From Berberis thunbergii (lineage: Eukaryota; Streptophyta; Magnoliopsida; Ranunculales; Berberidaceae), in the NCBI GenBank assembly GCA_003290165.1, contig QNQO01002040.1, positions 1-64,000 on the forward strand: a DNA stretch of 64,000 bases. The letters are read 5' to 3'. Position numbers and translations under genes: made by a program. Below the pieces are notes generated by a model, which saw only the letters and a program-made list of their open reading frames with translations, searched no databases and was not told where the DNA came from. Each line of letters opens with the position of its first letter. Within the stretch, counting starts at the first letter, position 1. Of this stretch, positions 35,111 through 46,911 are shown piece after piece.

Positions 35111-36949
35111 TTAGTCCATGATGTTGACTAGATCATATAGCAATAATCGAAAAAGTTGAGGATCCGTCCAACATATAGTAGCACCCACATGCAGCACAAC
35201 AAAAACTAACACATCCCCAAAACGGCGAAGACGCCATGCAAAATCATAGAGAAAATGCATATGAACCCACGGTCGTAAAGAAGTCATAGGGATCTGGAGC
35301 AGAAAGTCGTCACCAACATGGATATCCCGCAAATGACTCTTTCCTACTCTTAAAAAAATACATCCTATGTATGGTTTCAAATCCGAAGATTGAATGTGTT
35401 GCACAATAGGATGGTCAAAATTAAAATCATCCCTTAAAAACAAGGGATCCACATAGGTAACGTCAATCACTATTAAAGGGATGGGAAGCGATATGTCTAT
35501 AGATATATCAGGTGGTACAGGCGAATCATAACAAAATGAATCACACCAAGATGATGAGTTAGACGACACAACAACACCCCCAAACCTAGAATTAACACTA
35601 CCTATGGCATGTAGTATCTCCAAAGAATACTGAGGATCGGACTTCATGTAAAAGTCACTAGGACATATATCAAATGGGTCATCATGAACAGGTGGAAAAG
35701 GGAATGGGTAAGAAAGCCCAATAGTATTAGAATAAGGGCTCAGTTTTGACTCACTGAGTGGTAGGAGTTCCACTTTAGGCTTCCATGTGTAACCCGGATC
35801 CATAATAGGGGCTGACTCAAGCAAAGCATTCACTTCCCTAATGGAATCATCAATATCGAAGTCTAAACCGAAGTGAGTCAAACATGATGCTAAGGGATCA
35901 TCTGATACAAATTGCAATAAGGAATTCTTCACCGAACTCTCAATCATGTCAACTTCACAAACATCCTCGGGCTCGGGAGGTTGTTGACTAACATTAAAAA
36001 TGTTGAGTTTGACGGTCATGTTGCCAAATGACAATTTCATAATTCCATTCCTACAGTTAATAATGGCATTGGATGTGGCAAAAAGTGGTCGACCCAAAAT
36101 GACTGGAATGTGACTAGAGGGATTGTGAACAGGTTGTGTATCAAGAACTATAAAGTTCACAGAGCAATAAAAATTTCCAACCTTGATAATCACATCCTCT
36201 ATAGCACCACGGGGAACTCTGACAGACCTATCTGCCAATTGCAGTGTTACTCTAGTCGGTTTTAACCCGCCGAGACCTAATTGCTCATAAACATAGTATG
36301 GCAAAAAATTAACACTCGCCCCAGAATCAAACAATGCCTTATCAATCATAAGATCACGGATAACACAAGAAATAGTCGGGCACCCAGAATCTCTATACTT
36401 AGGCGGGGTTTTGTGTTGAATAATTGAACTTACTTGCTCGGCGAGGAAGGTTCTCTTTTGCACATGTAGTTTTTGCTTCTGTATGCAAAGATCCTTTAAA
36501 ATTTTGGCATAGATAGGAACTTGCTTGATAACATCAAGTAATGGGATATTTATGTGAAATTGTTTAAAAATTTCTATTACGTTGATTACACTTGTTCCTT
36601 TCTTTGCCGGAGCTAACCGTGATGGAAACGGTGCCCTAGGCAAATAAGATGCCTGAGTGGGGTCAGAGTCAAGAGGCACATCTTTAGAAGATGAGGCTTT
36701 ATCAGCCTCCTTGTCAGATGGAGATGCAACCTGCGTTGACTTAGACGGAGATGCAACGACACTCGAATTAGGCATTTGTACCCGATTGTCAACATGTTTT
36801 CCACTCCGAAGGGTAAATATAGATTGGACATCTTCATGGTGTGACTCAGATATACTACCAACTGCGAATTGACCCTTTAGGTTTGGAACAGGTTGACTAG
36901 GAAATCTCCCTGACTCTTTCTCCAAAAGGGACTGAGTAATCTTACTCAC
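35111..36949 (-). pseudogene. Athila-like protease with unrecognised C-terminal domain
   Basis: 612 codons open. The N-terminal part is a gag/protease linker (FTLRSGKHVDN). The aspartic-protease active site is FDSGASVNFLPYYVYEQLG (near residue 205), followed by LQLADRSVRVPRGAIEDV and VILGRPLFATSNAIINC, all typical of Athila. After about residue 400 (PKVELLPLSES), where RT would start, the sequence becomes unfamiliar: Pro/Ser-rich, then IFLRVGKSHLRDI, MHFLYDFAWRLRRFGDV, LVFVVLHVGATICW and a final LLLYDLVNIMD. This 200-residue tail is open and hydrophobic near the end. I do not know its function. It is continuous in frame with gag upstream apart from stops. Confidence 0.8.
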
Positions 36950-38311
36950 AACTATCTCAAGTCTATTGAGGGCTTGAGATTAGTGTTGAGTCGTGGCTTT
37001 CAACTCAGATATGTCCTTAGAATGCTGCTCAATTATACTTTCTGAGCGCTGCAAAAACCGATTAACTATTTCTTCTAAACTTGACGTGTTGGATGGAGGA
37101 ACTTGGTTATGGTGGGGCCTAATAGCGCTAGGGGCTTGAGGATCCTGGGAGACAACAACAGGTCCCCCTTGGTGTGGGCCATGGGTCCAGGAGAGACTTG
37201 GATGTTTGGCGAACCCTGAATTGTAATAGTTAGGTTGTAGATTATTGCCAGGTCGTTGCAAATCATTAAAAGAGTTGACTTACTCAGCATAGTATGCAGG
37301 ATAATCGTTTTGCAAGTCACAATTAGCTATTGAATGACCAGGACTCAAACATGCAGCACAGACTTCAGATTAAGCGTTTGCGAGAAGTACATGTTGACTC
37401 AAATTCAAAAGTGCATCTATCTTTTAAGTCATAGTCATAACAGTCGTCTCTAACTTTGAGGCAGAAGGGGGTTGAACAGATGTATCTCTAACTTCATATA
37501 GACCGCCCTTACGCCTATCATACTCTTTTCTCGAATAATCCCATTGCTGATAATTTTTGGAAAGTGTCTCAAAGAATTCCCAAATTTGACTGACACTCAT
37601 TTTCATTAATGACCCACCACTAGTGGCATCAATCATACGACAATTTTGAGGGGTTAAACCATTTTGGAAGTATTGAACTAGCCACCACTTCTCGAATCCG
37701 TGATTGGGACACCTGACAAGGAGCTCATTGAACCTTTCCCAACATTCATAGAAATGTCCGCCTTCTTTTTGTTGAAAATTAGATAAATCTCGTCCGAGGG
37801 CATTCGTTTTATGAATGGGGAAGTACTTTGTCAAGAACTTTCTTGACAACGCATCCCATGATGTGACGGATCTCCTCTCTAATGACTTTAACCACGATTT
37901 CGCCTTATCTTTCAAAGAAAAGGGAAATAACCTAAGAAGGACTGAATCATCAGAAAAGTTTTGGTACTTTAGGGTAGCGCAGATGTCAAGAAATTCTTTT
38001 ACATGAAGATAAGGATCTTCTTTCTCAAAACCATAAAAAGAAGGCAGCAGATGAATAATAGATGGTTTGAGTTCAAAACTGTTTGCATTTGTCTCAGGTA
38101 AGACAATGCAAGACGGAGCACTACTAGGAAGAGGGGCGAAGTAATCCTTAAAGGCCTTCCCCTCAGCCATCTCAGTGGATAAGGATGATGAACCTAAATA
38201 GGTAATGGGGACTTCAAAGAACTCCTCGAATTCTTGTTGGACAAGTCTACTCTTAGAATCACGTACCATGTATGCATAAACTACTGGATAACGAAGGTTC
38301 AAAGTCAACAC
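36950..38311 (-). pseudogene. Athila-like gag with four in-frame TAA codons
   Basis: Gag domain from 38311: IIHLLPSFYGFEKEDPYLHV, LRLFPFSLKDKAKSWLKSL, YECWERFNELLVRCPNHGF, LTPQNCRMIDATSGGSLM. In the same frame further on is a zinc knuckle, CAACLSPGHSIANC (near 37360-37320). TAA codons at 37424-37426, near 37372, near 37281 and at 36980-36982 interrupt an otherwise continuous gag-protease frame reaching 35111. At each site the flanking residues suit a Gln codon (CAA) before mutation. Confidence 0.82.
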
Positions 38312-39129
38312 TCTTAGACAGGCTTCAATTTTATTTTTATATTTTTTTTATTTTAAATGCAAGCCTAACCGCTATATGAAGTTGACTTAACTCTAAAAAA
38401 ATTTAAAAACAACGGGACCCTAAATGACACCTAAATGATGCACAAACAAAATGAATGCAGGCTGAAATTCAATTCAATTTACCTAACCGTGGGAGAGGCA
38501 CGGTAATTTCATATCAATCCGCCACTAGAGAATTGTTCTTACCTCTTTTTCCACTCTTTAGCTCAAAGTGAAATGCCAGTTCAAGAACTGTTCCCAGATG
38601 GGATATGTTCCTTCACTCGACTACTTTAAGTTGTCAAACGCCCAAAGAGGGTTCCTATGAGCGTCACACATGTCCTAGATAATTATCTTGCTACAAATTT
38701 TAAATAGTGAAGGTCTAGGTTCCTAACCCTAAAATAGATGGTGATTAACCTATCCGCGGGAGAGGGCACGAAAGTTTTAACTCAATCCTGCCACTATTCA
38801 AATTTGCATGCAATACTACTTAGAACAAGCTAAACACAAGTGATCACACAAAAACCACATGCAGATGCGGTGGGTAGAAGTTACCTCCGGCGTGAACCTC
38901 TTTCAGGTTACTTGCGACGCCGGGTAAAAGTCGATTTCTGAGAGTTTCCTCGCGAATCGCAATATTTCACTTCGTTCCCACTTGAGCTCCTATGTGTGTG
39001 ACCGCCTGCAAAAATAATTCAAGCTCAAATAAATAAGAAACTAACTCGTAACACTATTCCTAAGAAGAAAATTAAACCTAATTTATAAACTAGCAAAAAC
39101 AACCCTAGATTTCGATTGTACCATTACAA
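38312..39129 (-). other. Athila-like 5' leader
   Basis: Non-coding leader between the primer-binding site and gag. It contains two similar blocks around GGGAGAGGCACG (near 38490) and GGGAGAGGGCACG (near 38758). No gene. Confidence 0.6.
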
Positions 39130-39147
39130 TCCTCGGCAACGACGCCA
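39130..39147 (-). promoter_or_regulatory. Primer-binding site of the Athila-like element
   Basis: Minus strand TGGCGTCGTTGCCGAGGA, close to the TGGCGCCGTTGCC-type site common in Athila elements and primed by a tRNA such as tRNA-Asp. It lies six bases from the LTR end. Confidence 0.8.
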
Positions 39148-39153
39148 AAAACT

Positions 39154-40983
39154 TGATGGAGTTTTTATTAACCTAAATTAATAAGCTAATAAACCCTACT
39201 TGTAATACCGCAAGTGCACGGCTGTCTAACTGGTAGACAGTGGCAAATACAGGTTGATCCCACGAGGATTGACGAGACAGTCGAATTCTAAGACTTATTT
39301 GAATTAGTTTAGAGTTGGGGGTTACAACAGATGAAAATTACTAAATTAAGAAAATGAAATTGACAACTAAAATAAAACTGATAAGATAATAGAGAGGGGA
39401 CCGAGACATCGAATCCACCACAAGTTCTTCGAGATTTGTGTAATCCAAATTATTGTTTTCAAGAATTAAGATGACTAACCTAAAGATTAATCTAAGTTCG
39501 CAATTGATTTCAGCAAAGGTATAAACCCCTAGCATTGCGTGTCTTCTTACGACACACACAATCACAGGTTTATCTTAACTAATTCTAAACCCCTAGCATT
39601 GCATGTCTTCTTACGGCACACACATCACAAATTCAGGTTAATTGATTAAAGTAGGCTTTGAATATCAATAAAGGGTACTTCTAATTACCGACTAGTCTAG
39701 ATAATTAATCCGGATATAATCGGTAAAAGCAAATTATTGAAACTCAGAAATCAACTGTGTTTAACGTTCAAGTATATAGAAAATAATAAATTCAAATACA
39801 ACAAACTCAAGGAAACTCTGTGGTTTCATCTTCGCCTTGGCGCAGGGTATAGAAGATCATGGTGGCGGTGGTCACAACATTGGTGTAGATGGAATCCATC
39901 TTAGCACAATCGCGAATCTCAAGAAAAAGGCTGCAAATGCACTGTGGTGGTACAAAGCAGAACAACAGGGTGCAAATAACCAAACTGTTTGAAAAGAATT
40001 TTCTCCCACCAAAAGTCGCGTGTTCCTCTGGTCTTTGTTTCCAGCAAGCTGCGTTGCTTCATCTTCGCTCCTCGCGAGCTCCTTTTTCCTCCGACCGACT
40101 CCGATACCTGCAAAAGAAAGATAAAGATGGAAGAACAGATAGAGACGCGAAAGAGAACAAAAAATAGGGAGAGAAACAGGGAGTGGTGCTCCCTGTTTGG
40201 GCTCATTTTGCGGTGGTGGTGTGCGAGTTGGTGCGCCGCTTGCAACGGTGGTCGTGAGAGAGGGAAACAGTGAGAAAGAGATGGGGAAACAGGAAGGAGG
40301 GCCGAGAGAGTGGGAGAAACAGAGAGGTGGTGGCGGATCTGTCGTGAGATGGAACCGGGTGGTGGCGGTTCTGTCTAGGGAGCGAGGACGAGCGAGTGAG
40401 GAAGGAAGCTGAGGTTGTGGTTGCTAGAGAGAGAAACAGGGGAGATGAAGGAACAAAGCGTGGGTGGTGGAGATGGCTGGCTGTAAGGTGGTGCGTGGGT
40501 TTGTTTCGGTGGTGATGGCGAGGTGAGGTGGTGACGGCGGGATGATCGCACTGTCGGTTCTCCTATCGAACGAGGATCGCAGGCAGGGTGGATTGGCGTG
40601 GTGGCTGGAAAAGAGAAGAGGGGATAGGAGGCACGTCGAAGAAAAGAAGAAAGCTTTTTCTAAAAATGGGGAAGACGAAATAGGGTTCTCTTATTTCCTT
40701 GGGCTTGGTTTTCTAGATTAGCTTTCTGAGTTTGGGCTTAGGTTAAATTAGGTGGACCTAGGTTTATTTGGGTTAGGTTTAGATATGTGACCATCTACTT
40801 TGTACCACCGCTAGAATCAACCAATTGATCATTCCTTAAATTGTCGCCTTAATGCGATTTCATCGTTCACGCTCAAATTCCTACAAAGACATGAAAATGA
40901 AATAATTAGAATAAAATATACTAATCGAAACACTAACATATATAAATTAAGGGATATATTATGTAATAATTACGTGAATATCA
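39154..40983 (-). repeat. 5' LTR of the Athila-like element (1,830 bp)
   Basis: Plus strand TGATGGAGTTTTTATT to GTGAATATCA, with TGAT/ATCA ends. It includes a duplicated block (CCCCTAGCATTGC and the TCTTCTTACG motif at about 39526-39553 and 39590-39620) and a G/A-rich part at about 40130-40650. Open frames inside it are low-complexity and not called as genes. Confidence 0.8.
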
Positions 40984-42390
40984 AGTCGCCATATTCTTCG
41001 GGGGGTCTAGATTCAGAGAATTGTAGAATGATACCCCTTTTAGTCCGGCAGTGAAGGTGGCAATGGCCGTGTCGTCACTGCAGTCGTCGATCATGGTCAA
41101 CTTGTTAGCAAAACGAGTGACGTGTTTCTTTATTGTCTCCTCAAGCTTCTTTTTTATGTCAAGTAGATAATGTGGGCATTTTCTCATTCGTTGACTGCTA
41201 ATGAACCTCGCAATGAAGGCGGTGGCAAATGCTTGGAAAGAATCTATCGATTTCGGTGGCAAGCTATTGAACCAACTCATTGATATGGAATTGAGGCTGG
41301 TTGGAAATGTTTGGCATAGGATGGACTCTGTGCTCTCCTTCAGTGCCGTCATCTGGTGGAAATGTCGCAGATGGTCGGTGGGATCGGTAGTGCCATCGTA
41401 TGTCTCAAACTTTGGTGCAATGAACTTTGTTGGTAGAGGAGTTATCAAGAGAGCGTCAGGGAACGATGGTCTGGCCAATACATACAACACGTTAGGATCT
41501 GTGTCTCTGATTCTGAATGGAATTTGCGCAGGAGTCCTATTGTTTTGAAAGAGTCATCCGTTGGTGGTTCACTGTTTTCGAGGTTTGCTCGTTGAGGGTT
41601 TGCGAGAATTTTATTACATTCTCGATCGTGGTCGACGGGTTGAGCGCGCTCTTGAGTGAGTTTATCCACCGTTTTGATTAGGAAATCCATCTTCGTCATG
41701 AGTTGATCCATGCGGGGATCCATGGCGTTGTCGCCGGATGTTTGAGATGACTAGGCTATCACTCCATGTAGTGGCTCTCTGTTGCTAGGCATGCTTGGCT
41801 CGATAGTTGTTGTTGGGACTAAAGCATGCATTATAGGTAACACAACTTTTCCAGTGAAGGATTACTTTGATTGTTGCTAGGTTGAGGGTTTGTAGTGCGT
41901 TCCATCTATTCTAAAAGCTTTTTTAATCGATGATCAAAACTGAGGAAGTTTCTTACCACAAACTTTCTTTGTGAGCCAAACTAATGCTTCCAAAATATGT
42001 TCTCCTATAAGTGTGACTTGCACAACAAATGTTAGATTGCCAAAGACCACCGTTTTGGTGGTCGAAGGCACTCCGATGTTTAAGTCAATAACTCTGTTGG
42101 AGATGGAGATAAATCTGAACAGAAATCAGTTAAAGTTGCATCCCTTTGTCGAATGTTCCCTTTACCTTATATAACGGTCATCGTTAATTCCCCATGAAAC
42201 TTAAGCATATGAGGAGCAACGAGAGGAGTCGTTCTCTATAACGGTCTCCTTTTTCACGACTCTTTTTTTGTAACGTTCATCCTCTTTAAGGGAGAACTTT
42301 ATCAGGCCTGGATTTTGGCCTTTAACTATGGTTTATTCTAGCAGGTTCAGTTTGGGCTTTTATGATTGGATTCGCCCCTTTGGGCTTTAT
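40984..42390 (-). mobile_element. Tat/Ogre-like gag relic, right half, unit copy C
   Basis: Minus-strand gag domain at 41490-40981: PKFETYDGTTDPTDHLRHF, LCQTFPTSLNSISMSWFNSL, AFATAFIARFISSQRMRK, LTMIDDCSDDTAIATFTAG. It is preceded by MDPRMDQLMTKMDFLIKTVD (41723 on). This is the best preserved copy of the gag core. It matches copy A 1690-2460 and begins exactly where copy B's piece ends. 41880-42390 is non-coding and may be leader or LTR of that element. Confidence 0.82.
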
Positions 42391-44084
42391 GAATTGGCCT
42401 AGTTTTAAGATACTTTGATCTTCGTGATGGACGATCTTTGTCACGTGTACGACTGTAACATCAATCTTATTTGATGTATCGTAGTAAGAATGGTTCAATA
42501 TACATACCTGTTACAAAAACAGATTGAGAAAGCCCACTCCTACTAAGCTTGACTTTGCCACAGTGCCACTTTCACCTTCCAAAACATGGCTACCATCAGG
42601 ATGCATGAAATTATAAGGTTTAACAGCCGGAATGACTGATCTATGCAATCAGAAGATTTAATTAACAACCTATCAATCCAAAGCACATTTCAATCATGAC
42701 TAAGGATGCCATTTGGTTGATAACATTATCTTCTCCTTAGAGTATTCATTGAGAATACAAGGCTTGAGCTTCATGTGTTTGTATAAAGTTCCTACTATGA
42801 TGTTATCTCTGTTTAACTCAAGATCCAAAACAGTACAAACTGCATGATATAAAATGATCTTGAGGTGAGCCACAGTTCTTCTATAAATGCACCACTAATA
42901 ACTAGTAAAACATTTTATGCAACTCCAAAAACCCTGAAACAAGCTTCAAAGTTATTCATAAGGTCATGTATGCTAATATTAACACTAACAAGTATCAAAA
43001 TCTATAATCGAGGGAAAAAAAATATTGCAAGCCATGCCAAAATACACTAGCAAACAAGAAGTCCAAATACCCAAAATTCTAAATTTCTACAAAATCATCA
43101 TAACCCCACCAAAAATTGAACTTGCAACAGCTAAAAACTATCTTTATAGACAAATCAAATACTCATAATCACAAATTCTCACATAAGGCAAAAAACATAA
43201 ACCCTAGACTATGCAAAGCTTTCGATTTTAAACAACTAATGTGGACTAAGTAGTAAGTAACTCATTGGGGAAAATGTAAAATATTCACTAAAGTCATAAA
43301 ACAACCCATTTTTGTGAAGAAAAAAAAAGTGATGAACACCTAATTAGAATCAAAAGATATGAAATTGAGATTAAAGGGTTAATCAGGAACATGAGGTTTC
43401 TATGTTTGAGTGAAGGAGTAGAGAAGATCCCCCATCTTGTGAAGACGAGCGAAGTAAATTTAACTGTATTGCTGGTTGTGTACTTCTGAGGCTCCTTTCC
43501 CTTATTTGATGGGAGAAGTGATAGGTTATGACAATTATTTTTAGTTTGGTTCAGTTGGACAAGATGGTGTTTGAGAGATTTGGGGGACTTATACTTTAAA
43601 TGTTGAACTGCTGAAGTTGTTGAAGTTAAAGAGGAAGAAAATGGATCCAGCGAAAAACTTTGTAGGCAAAAGATAAATATATGAGGACAAATCAAATTGA
43701 TATATAAAGTTAAGAGGCAAAATTAATTTCAAATGAAAAATTATATGTAGACAGTTGTTTTTTTCAAAAGTTAGTGAGCCCACTTGCCCTAGGTAGATCC
43801 GTGCCTGTCTCAATTGAAATAAGGGTCCAATTATGTTGGATGGCGTTTTTGTCGTAGAATCTAATTTCTTTGATCTAGACAGGGATTAGGACAAATTTCA
43901 GGCATAAAAATGGATATCCTGTAAACATGCATCCAAGGCAGTTGCATTTTGTTTTGAAGATCCATGGTTTCGACTGTCATGTTGTGCTTGTATGCATATT
44001 TCTTATAGATGCTGTTTCATGAATATCTATAAGCTTTATAAAATAACATTTATAAGTAATCACATTTACACCAATTTGGATCAC
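42391..44084. repeat. Upstream spacer of serpin C (unit copy C)
   Basis: Uninterrupted version of the unit spacer (matches 21020-21325 plus 26868-28250). It gives the empty site for the CRM-like insertion at about 42701-42706. No conserved coding frame. The serpin promoter is expected here. Confidence 0.75.
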
Positions 44085-45399
44085 ATGTTGTGGTCTAATA
44101 TCAAAATGCAGAACGATGTTTTGAATACAGATTTTGGTCTCAAACTAGCGGAAAGAGTTGGATTAGAGAAAGTTGAGGATGGTTTGAATTTTGTTTTATC
44201 CCCAATATCAGTCCATACTAGCCTGAGCTTGATTGCTGCTGGATCAACTGGCAAAACATTAGAGGATTTTCTCTTCTTTCTGAACTCTAAAAGCATTAAT
44301 GATCTCAACGAGGAGTCTTTAAGACTTGTTAAACATCTGTCACCTCATGGCAATGGGGGGCCTGTTCTTTCCTTTGCTAACAGTGTCTGGGTTCATAAGT
44401 CCTACTCTCTGAAGCCACCCTTTAAGATGGTATGTGATAAATATGGAGCGGAAGCCAAAGATTTAGATTTCGCAAACAAGGTAGGTTTATTTTTTATTTT
44501 TTTTATCCTGCCATATACTTCATTTATATAAGGATCATAACAAATTTGAAAAATCAAAAATAAATTTATTGTAATGTTGAATAATCTTTGCAATAATATC
44601 TATGTTATCCATATAGGGTGATGAAATGACCAAGGAAGTGAATTCATGGGTGGAGAATGCTACAAATGGGCTTATTAAAGAAGTTCTCCCTACCAGTTCT
44701 ATTAACATCAATACCATACTTGTACTAGCAAATGCACTATACTTCAAAGGCATCTGGGATCGGAGGTTTGATCCATCCCAAACCCGGGACAGAGTGTTTC
44801 ACTGCCTCAATGGAGACACTGTTCAAGTGCCCTTCATGACAAGTAACCTAAGGGAGAGGCAGCTTTTTCGAAATTTTGAAGACTTTAAGGTCCTCAAACT
44901 CCCCTACCAAAACGGCCTAGACAAACGACAATTCTCCATGTATTTCTTTCTCCCAAACGAGAGAAACGGGTTGAAGAAGCTAATAGAGAAGTTGAATTCT
45001 GAAGTTGGGTTCTTTAATAAACATTTTGAGCTTTGGCAAGATCGTCTTGGAGATTTTGCAATTCCCAGGTTCAAAATTTCATTTGGATTCGAAGCTTCAA
45101 AAACCATACAGGAATTAGGATTAGTTTCGCCATTTATGGATATAGGAGAGCTATCTGAGATGGTAGATTCTTCTCAAGGACTCTTTGTTTCTAAGATATT
45201 CCACAGCTCATTTATTGAAGTTAATGAACAAGGAACAGAAGCTGCTGCCTCCACCATTCCAGAAATGGAATTCCGTTGTAGAATACTCTCGCCTCCAACC
45301 TTTGTTGCTGATCACCCATTTGTATTTATGATTAGGGAGGAGACTAGTAAGATGGTGTTGTTTGTTGGGTCAGTGCTCAATCCTTCCTTAGTTTCATAA
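44085..45399 (+). CDS. Serpin (protease inhibitor), copy C, intact
   Basis: Join of exon 1 44085-44480 and exon 2 44617-45399, with a 136-bp GT-AG phase-0 intron, giving 392 residues, the usual plant serpin length. Motifs: NFVLSPISVHTSLSLIAAGS (helix B/strand region), FANSVWVHKS, VNSWVENATNGLIKEVLP, LVLANALYFKGIWDRRFDPS, ADHPFVFMIREETSKMVLFV, and hinge NEQGTEAAAST. Family role: a suicide inhibitor of serine or cysteine proteases; plant members act on metacaspases, papain-like and digestive proteases. By hinge numbering P2-P1-P1' is Phe-Arg-Cys, so a trypsin-like or metacaspase-like target is plausible (inference). The start at 44085 fits family length; in-frame ATGs at 43992 and 44106 are alternatives. 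No signal peptide is obvious at this start. Confidence 0.85.
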
Positions 45400-46911
45400 T
45401 ATGTTTATTTCTCTCTTTATGAAGCATGTTCAAGTCTTGATGTCTTTTTCTTTCTGTTTGACATGTAACGTACTAGCTGAAATTCAAAGGAGAAGACCTA
45501 GAGATCAACCATACGTGTATATATATATATGGTTAATGCAAATCCCTCCCTCTATCTAAGGTCACGACCCAAATTATATTTCAGTACTGGACCTGTCTAC
45601 ACATAAATTGTTATGTGGAATTTTACATGTTAAATCGAATTTGCCTATTAAAAGTCTTTTACTATGTACAAGGGTTGCTCCTTGGAAAGATAACAACAAC
45701 AATACTGAAGAGAAGAAATACGTGTCTAAACCTTTTTTCTTCTTCTTCATCTTCTGTTCTGTTCTGTTTATCTGATTCTTGTTAGCAGGGACATTCATAT
45801 GATGCCTATGCAGGTTTTCTTTGGTTCAAGATGGCCAAAGGAGGGAATGAATTTTACGTGGAGTAGGGTTGGTTCAAAGATAATGAATGTTTTTTCATTT
45901 TATTATGAGGGCTTGAGGTTAAGGTTGTGAGTCAGAGTTTTCCCAAGGTAGAAATTAGTAGTTGAGACTTGAGAGTGAGCATAAATTTTGGTCACTTTTA
46001 AACCATGTGTTAGATTATCAGAGCATCCTCATAAAACCCGTCAGCACCCTCTGAAGCCAAAAAGTCCGCGAAACATTGCTGTATATCTTTTAAATATATC
46101 AATTGTGTGGAAAGTAAAATTCGTTTTGTCACCAGCATGGAGATCAACATGTGAAGTTATCGGCTTGATTTTGTTAACTTGCATGCAATCTAGTCTGTAA
46201 GCTAAAAAAATTTAGCTATAGAGAGGGCAAATCTAGCACACATCTAAGTAGTCGGGCCTCATGCACAATTAGGGAGTTGACTTTAGTCTTAATACTAGGG
46301 CAAACAACTCAAGAAAAGTAAGTTTTCTTGGTCTGCTGATGATGCTCTTAAACAGTTCGAAAACTCAAGTTTCAAGCAAGAAACCTATGTGAGGGAAAGA
46401 GTCAACAAGACGTTAAGATGGACTCCTTGTATGATATTAATGCAAACTGTCAATGAAACAAAGAGAATCAATGTACAGACGTTGTTGGAATATTACTGAA
46501 CTTATCTCAAAAAAATTTGCTGGAACACCACTCATTCCAATCAAGTAAACACAAAATCTTAAATAGGTTTTAGAGCAGCTGTCTCTATTGAATACTCATT
46601 ACGCAACAATTTCATCAATTGGTTTTGGACTGTTTTTTTGTTTTCTATATTGGTTCTTCATAGAATACTTATTAATTTTGGAAGCAACAAAGAAAATGAT
46701 GCTACATCATGTTTGGCCGGCAGAAGCATAAAAAATGTCAAAGAAAATGGAAAAAACATGGAGAAATTATTCAAGGTTTCATCTTGTCCTAATGCGCGCA
46801 GCACCTAGGGGATTCAAGTCTTTATATTCTACATCTTCCTAATCATTGAAGACCCAAACTAAGTATGAGTTGAATCCATTCCACACATTCATTCTCTTCT
46901 TCAAGTAAGAA
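45400..46911. repeat. Spacer between serpin C and NLR C
   Basis: Same spacer as 4894-6410 and 29557-31157. A short TA microsatellite lies at about 45516-45530. No conserved gene seen. Confidence 0.65.

Larger units (their letters stand above)
32758..40983 (-). mobile_element. Non-autonomous Athila-like LTR retrotransposon, 3' LTR truncated
   Basis: Minus-strand element: 5' LTR 39154-40983, primer-binding site 39130-39147, leader, gag, protease plus unknown domain, a long 3' non-coding part, polypurine tract, and the first 57 bp of the 3' LTR (32758-32814). Gag and protease are Athila-like, but no RT, RNase H or integrase is present between the protease and the 3' LTR. Movement would need enzymes in trans. 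The right flank AGTCG... is gag-relic sequence of unit copy C. The left LTR is cut at the NLR B end, so no target duplication can be read. Confidence 0.82.

Noticed and set aside
39889..40412. Several overlapping frames of 70-108 codons on both strands
   Set aside because: They lie inside the Athila-like LTR in a G/A-rich stretch and have no family motifs.
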